Shown in pieces: positions 5,494 to 7,339 of a stretch of DNA of 7,339 nt. Position 1 is the first letter of the stretch, and each line of letters starts with the position of its first letter. Where the stretch lies: assembly GCA_026387085.1 (NCBI GenBank), contig JAPLMK010000119.1, forward strand, positions 1 to 7,339, given 5' to 3'. The notes beneath the pieces are model-generated. The model was not told where the DNA came from. It saw only the letters and a list, made by a program, of their open reading frames with translations, and made no database searches. The stretch is from Candidatus Omnitrophota bacterium (GTDB lineage: Bacteria > Ratteibacteria > UBA8468 > MWAK01). Position numbers and translations under genes: made by a program.

Positions 5494-5757
5494 ATGGAAG
5501 AAGTTAAATATGCGGGCCTAAGGAAGGTTTCGGATGCTTTACGTACGCTTGCCTGGGTGGTGCTTATTCTCTGCGGTATTGGTCTTTTGGTGGGCCTGGG
5601 TTTAATAGTGCGCAAGCCGGAGGCCAGCGGTATCTTATGCCTGGCTTCCCTGATTTACGGTGTTTTCGGCTTTCTTTATCTTTACGGCATGAGCCAGTTA
5701 ATTCTGGTAGTGCTGGATATCGAAGCTAATACGCGTGTTACGGCTTTAAAGCAGTAG
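5494..5757 (+). CDS. Small two-helix membrane protein of unknown function
   Basis: The 87-residue product has a charged N-terminus, two hydrophobic segments (about 17-39 and 46-73) separated by a short KPEAS turn, and a polar tail VLDIEANTRVTALKQ. The DIE-NTR motif in the tail recalls small bacterial membrane proteins with similar endings, but I do not recognise a characterised function. A strong AAGGAGGG (5478-5485) lies eight bases before the ATG. It sits directly after the DUF4870-like gene, and its TAG stop overlaps the prmC GTG by one base (TAGTG), so prmC probably depends on translation of this gene. Confidence 0.75.
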   Translation: MEEVKYAGLRKVSDALRTLAWVVLILCGIGLLVGLGLIVRKPEASGILCLASLIYGVFGFLYLYGMSQLILVVLDIEANTRVTALKQ

Positions 5758-6617
5758 TGGTTCTATCTGAAGTTTTGAAAGAAGGCAGTGCCTGTCTTAA
5801 GGGCAAAAAGGTTGAAGAGCCGCGTCTTTGCGCTGAAATTATCCTGGCCCATTTGTTGAATCTGCGGCGGATAGACCTGTATCTTTATCCGGAAAAAGAG
5901 GTTGCGGAACAAAAAAAAGTTTTATTTAAGCGTCTTCTTGCCCGCCGCATACAGGGGGAGCCGCTTCAGTATTTGACCGGGGAAGTTACTTTCTGCGGAC
6001 TGGTTTTCCGGATAAAACCGGGGGTTTTTATTCCCCGGCCGGAAACAGAATTATTGGTTTCGGCGGTTGGCGAAAAGATTTCCGGTTTCCGGAAAAGAAG
6101 ACAGATTTTAGAGGTCGGAACTGGATGCGGGGCCGTCGGTTTAACGCTGGCAAAATTGTTTGACGCGGAAATTCTTTTAATTGATAAAAGTTTGCCGGCC
6201 GTAAAAATAGCCCGGGAAAACAGGCGCCGCTTGCGAATAGAAAGCAACCGGTCCAGAATACAGCAAAAAGATTTTAGTGTTTTTACCGGTAGAACCAGAA
6301 AAAAGTTTGAAGTAATTGTTTCCAATCCGCCTTATATTCCACGGACGGAAAGAAGAAATTTATCAAAAGAAGTAAGGCGGGAACCGCATGCCGCTCTCTT
6401 CGGCGGACCGGACGGACTTAGCTTCATTCGTGTTCTGATAAAGGAAAGTTTTAAGATTTTGGCGGCCGGCGGTTATTTGATATTTGAAATTGGCTATGGC
6501 CAGGCGGAAAGAGTTATTTTTCTGCTTGGGAAATATGGTTTTAAACTGGAGAAAATAATTAAAGACCCGGCCGGTATTGACCGGGTGGTTGTCTGTCAAA
6601 AACATGGAAGCATTTAA
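5757..6617 (+). CDS. prmC: Peptide chain release factor N5-glutamine methyltransferase
   Basis: PrmC (HemK) uses S-adenosylmethionine to methylate the glutamine of the GGQ motif in RF1 and RF2, which speeds peptide release. The 286-residue product is near the usual 275-290. The N-terminal helical domain ends with GEPLQYLTGEVTF (67-79) and FIPRPETELL (91-100). The SAM site EVGTGCGAVGL is at 119-129, the substrate glutamine-binding NPPY is at 190-193, and LFGGPDGL (214-221) is also characteristic. The start is GTG at 5757, overlapping the previous TAG, with no Shine-Dalgarno site, so coupled translation is likely. The 3' end overlaps murA by 14 nt. Its substrate gene prfA lies 0.7 kb upstream, separated by two small membrane genes. 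Confidence 0.95.
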   Translation: MVLSEVLKEGSACLKGKKVEEPRLCAEIILAHLLNLRRIDLYLYPEKEVAEQKKVLFKRLLARRIQGEPLQYLTGEVTFCGLVFRIKPGVFIPRPETELLVSAVGEKISGFRKRRQILEVGTGCGAVGLTLAKLFDAEILLIDKSLPAVKIARENRRRLRIESNRSRIQQKDFSVFTGRTRKKFEVIVSNPPYIPRTERRNLSKEVRREPHAALFGGPDGLSFIRVLIKESFKILAAGGYLIFEIGYGQAERVIFLLGKYGFKLEKIIKDPAGIDRVVVCQKHGSI

Positions 6618-7339
6618 AATTTCCGGCGGCCGACGTCTTAAGGGCAGCATTTCGGTGAGCGGTTCCAAGAACGCCAGCCTTCCTATTTTGGCTGCCACCT
6701 TGTTGTCCGGAGGTAAAAGCCGGATATACGGAGTTCCGCACCTGAGAGATATCCGGATGATGCTTAAAATTCTCTCCGCGCTCGGCGCGCAGGTACGGTG
6801 GGACGATGACTGTATAACTGTAGATTCTTCGGGTGTTGTTAATTGCACCGCGCCCTACGAATTAGTTAAAGAGATGCGCGCTTCCATCTGTTTGCTGGGT
6901 CCGCTTCTGGTTTGTTTTGGGAAAGCGCGTATTTCTTTGCCGGGCGGGTGCGTTATCGGCGATCGTCCGGTAGACATTCATCTTAAAGGCCTGGAGAAAT
7001 TAGGCGTAAAATTTAAGCTGGTTGAAGGTTACGTTGAAGGAGAAACCAATCGGCTGACAGGAGCGTCAATTTTTCTGGGCGGTAATTTCGGTTCCAGCGT
7101 TCTGGCAACGGCCAATCTGCTGATGACCGCCTGTTTCGCGAGCGGGGAGACGGTTATTGAATTTGCCGCTTGCGAACCGGAAATAGTTGACCTGGCTAAT
7201 TTTCTCAACAAGATGGGTGCTAAAATTTCCGGGGCCGGAAGTCACCTGATCCGGATAAAAGGGGTTAAGAAACTGAAGCCGGTTGATTACCGCGTTATTC
7301 CCGACCGGATTGAAGCCGGGACCCATCTTATATCCGGGG
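6604..7339 (+). CDS. murA: UDP-N-acetylglucosamine 1-carboxyvinyltransferase, N-terminal part (3' truncated)
   Basis: MurA transfers enolpyruvate from PEP to UDP-GlcNAc, the first committed step of peptidoglycan synthesis, in the cytoplasm. The frame is open from ATG 6604 to the window end, about 245 residues of a usual 415-430. Visible are SGSKNASLPILAATLL with K22 and N23, MRAS with R92, PGGCVIGDRPVD with the catalytic C116 (the residue attacked by fosfomycin) and R121, and VIPDRIEAGT near the edge. The rest of the enzyme lies beyond the window. The start overlaps the end of prmC by 14 nt and has no clear ribosome site, suggesting coupling. The protein argues for a cell-wall-making bacterium. 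Confidence 0.96.
   Translation, partial: MEAFKISGGRRLKGSISVSGSKNASLPILAATLLSGGKSRIYGVPHLRDIRMMLKILSALGAQVRWDDDCITVDSSGVVNCTAPYELVKEMRASICLLGPLLVCFGKARISLPGGCVIGDRPVDIHLKGLEKLGVKFKLVEGYVEGETNRLTGASIFLGGNFGSSVLATANLLMTACFASGETVIEFAACEPEIVDLANFLNKMGAKISGAGSHLIRIKGVKKLKPVDYRVIPDRIEAGTHLISG

Overview
The window is a bacterial chromosome segment of roughly balanced base composition. All supported genes lie on the + strand, with short gaps and many overlaps. I cannot assign a species. Typical features are a GTP-type PEP carboxykinase, a zinc-type ribosomal protein L31, MurA with the standard catalytic cysteine, and a sugar oxidoreductase next to a TIM-barrel sugar isomerase. Together they suggest a peptidoglycan-making, probably uncultured bacterium of an Omnitrophota-like or similar lineage. 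That placement is inference only.

Layout: (1) 1-420 is the C-terminal end of a Gfo/Idh/MocA-family oxidoreductase, closed by an intrinsic terminator (471-501). (2) A palindromic dispersed-type repeat (506-540) runs into the start of a xylose-isomerase-like TIM-barrel protein (543-1385). (3) A 211-bp gap holds a small hairpin and a plausible sigma70-type promoter. It is followed by pckG (1597-3372), a membrane-anchored GerMN-domain protein (3369-3923), rpmE (3920-4123) and prfA (4107-5047). These four genes overlap one another and probably form one transcript. (4) A 75-bp gap with two hairpins leads to two small membrane-protein genes (5123-5470 and 5494-5757), then prmC (5757-6617) and murA (6604 to the window edge).

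The functional core is translation termination: prfA encodes release factor 1 (RF1), and prmC encodes the methyltransferase that modifies the glutamine of the RF1 GGQ motif. The rpmE/prfA/prmC/murA neighbourhood resembles arrangements known from Firmicutes such as Bacillus subtilis. Here two small membrane genes separate prfA from prmC, and pckG leads the first cluster.

The most notable observation is that prfA is not open. A near-perfect 26-bp tandem duplication (4331-4382) shifts the frame just after the GTGGEEAALFA motif. Removing one copy restores a complete RF1 reading frame. Two genes in the window, including prfA itself, end in TAG, which only RF1 reads. The break is therefore an assembly or strain-mixture artefact, a very recent mutation, or something bypassed by frameshifting. 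I found no CRISPR array, tRNA, rRNA, insertion sequence or obvious novel defence system.
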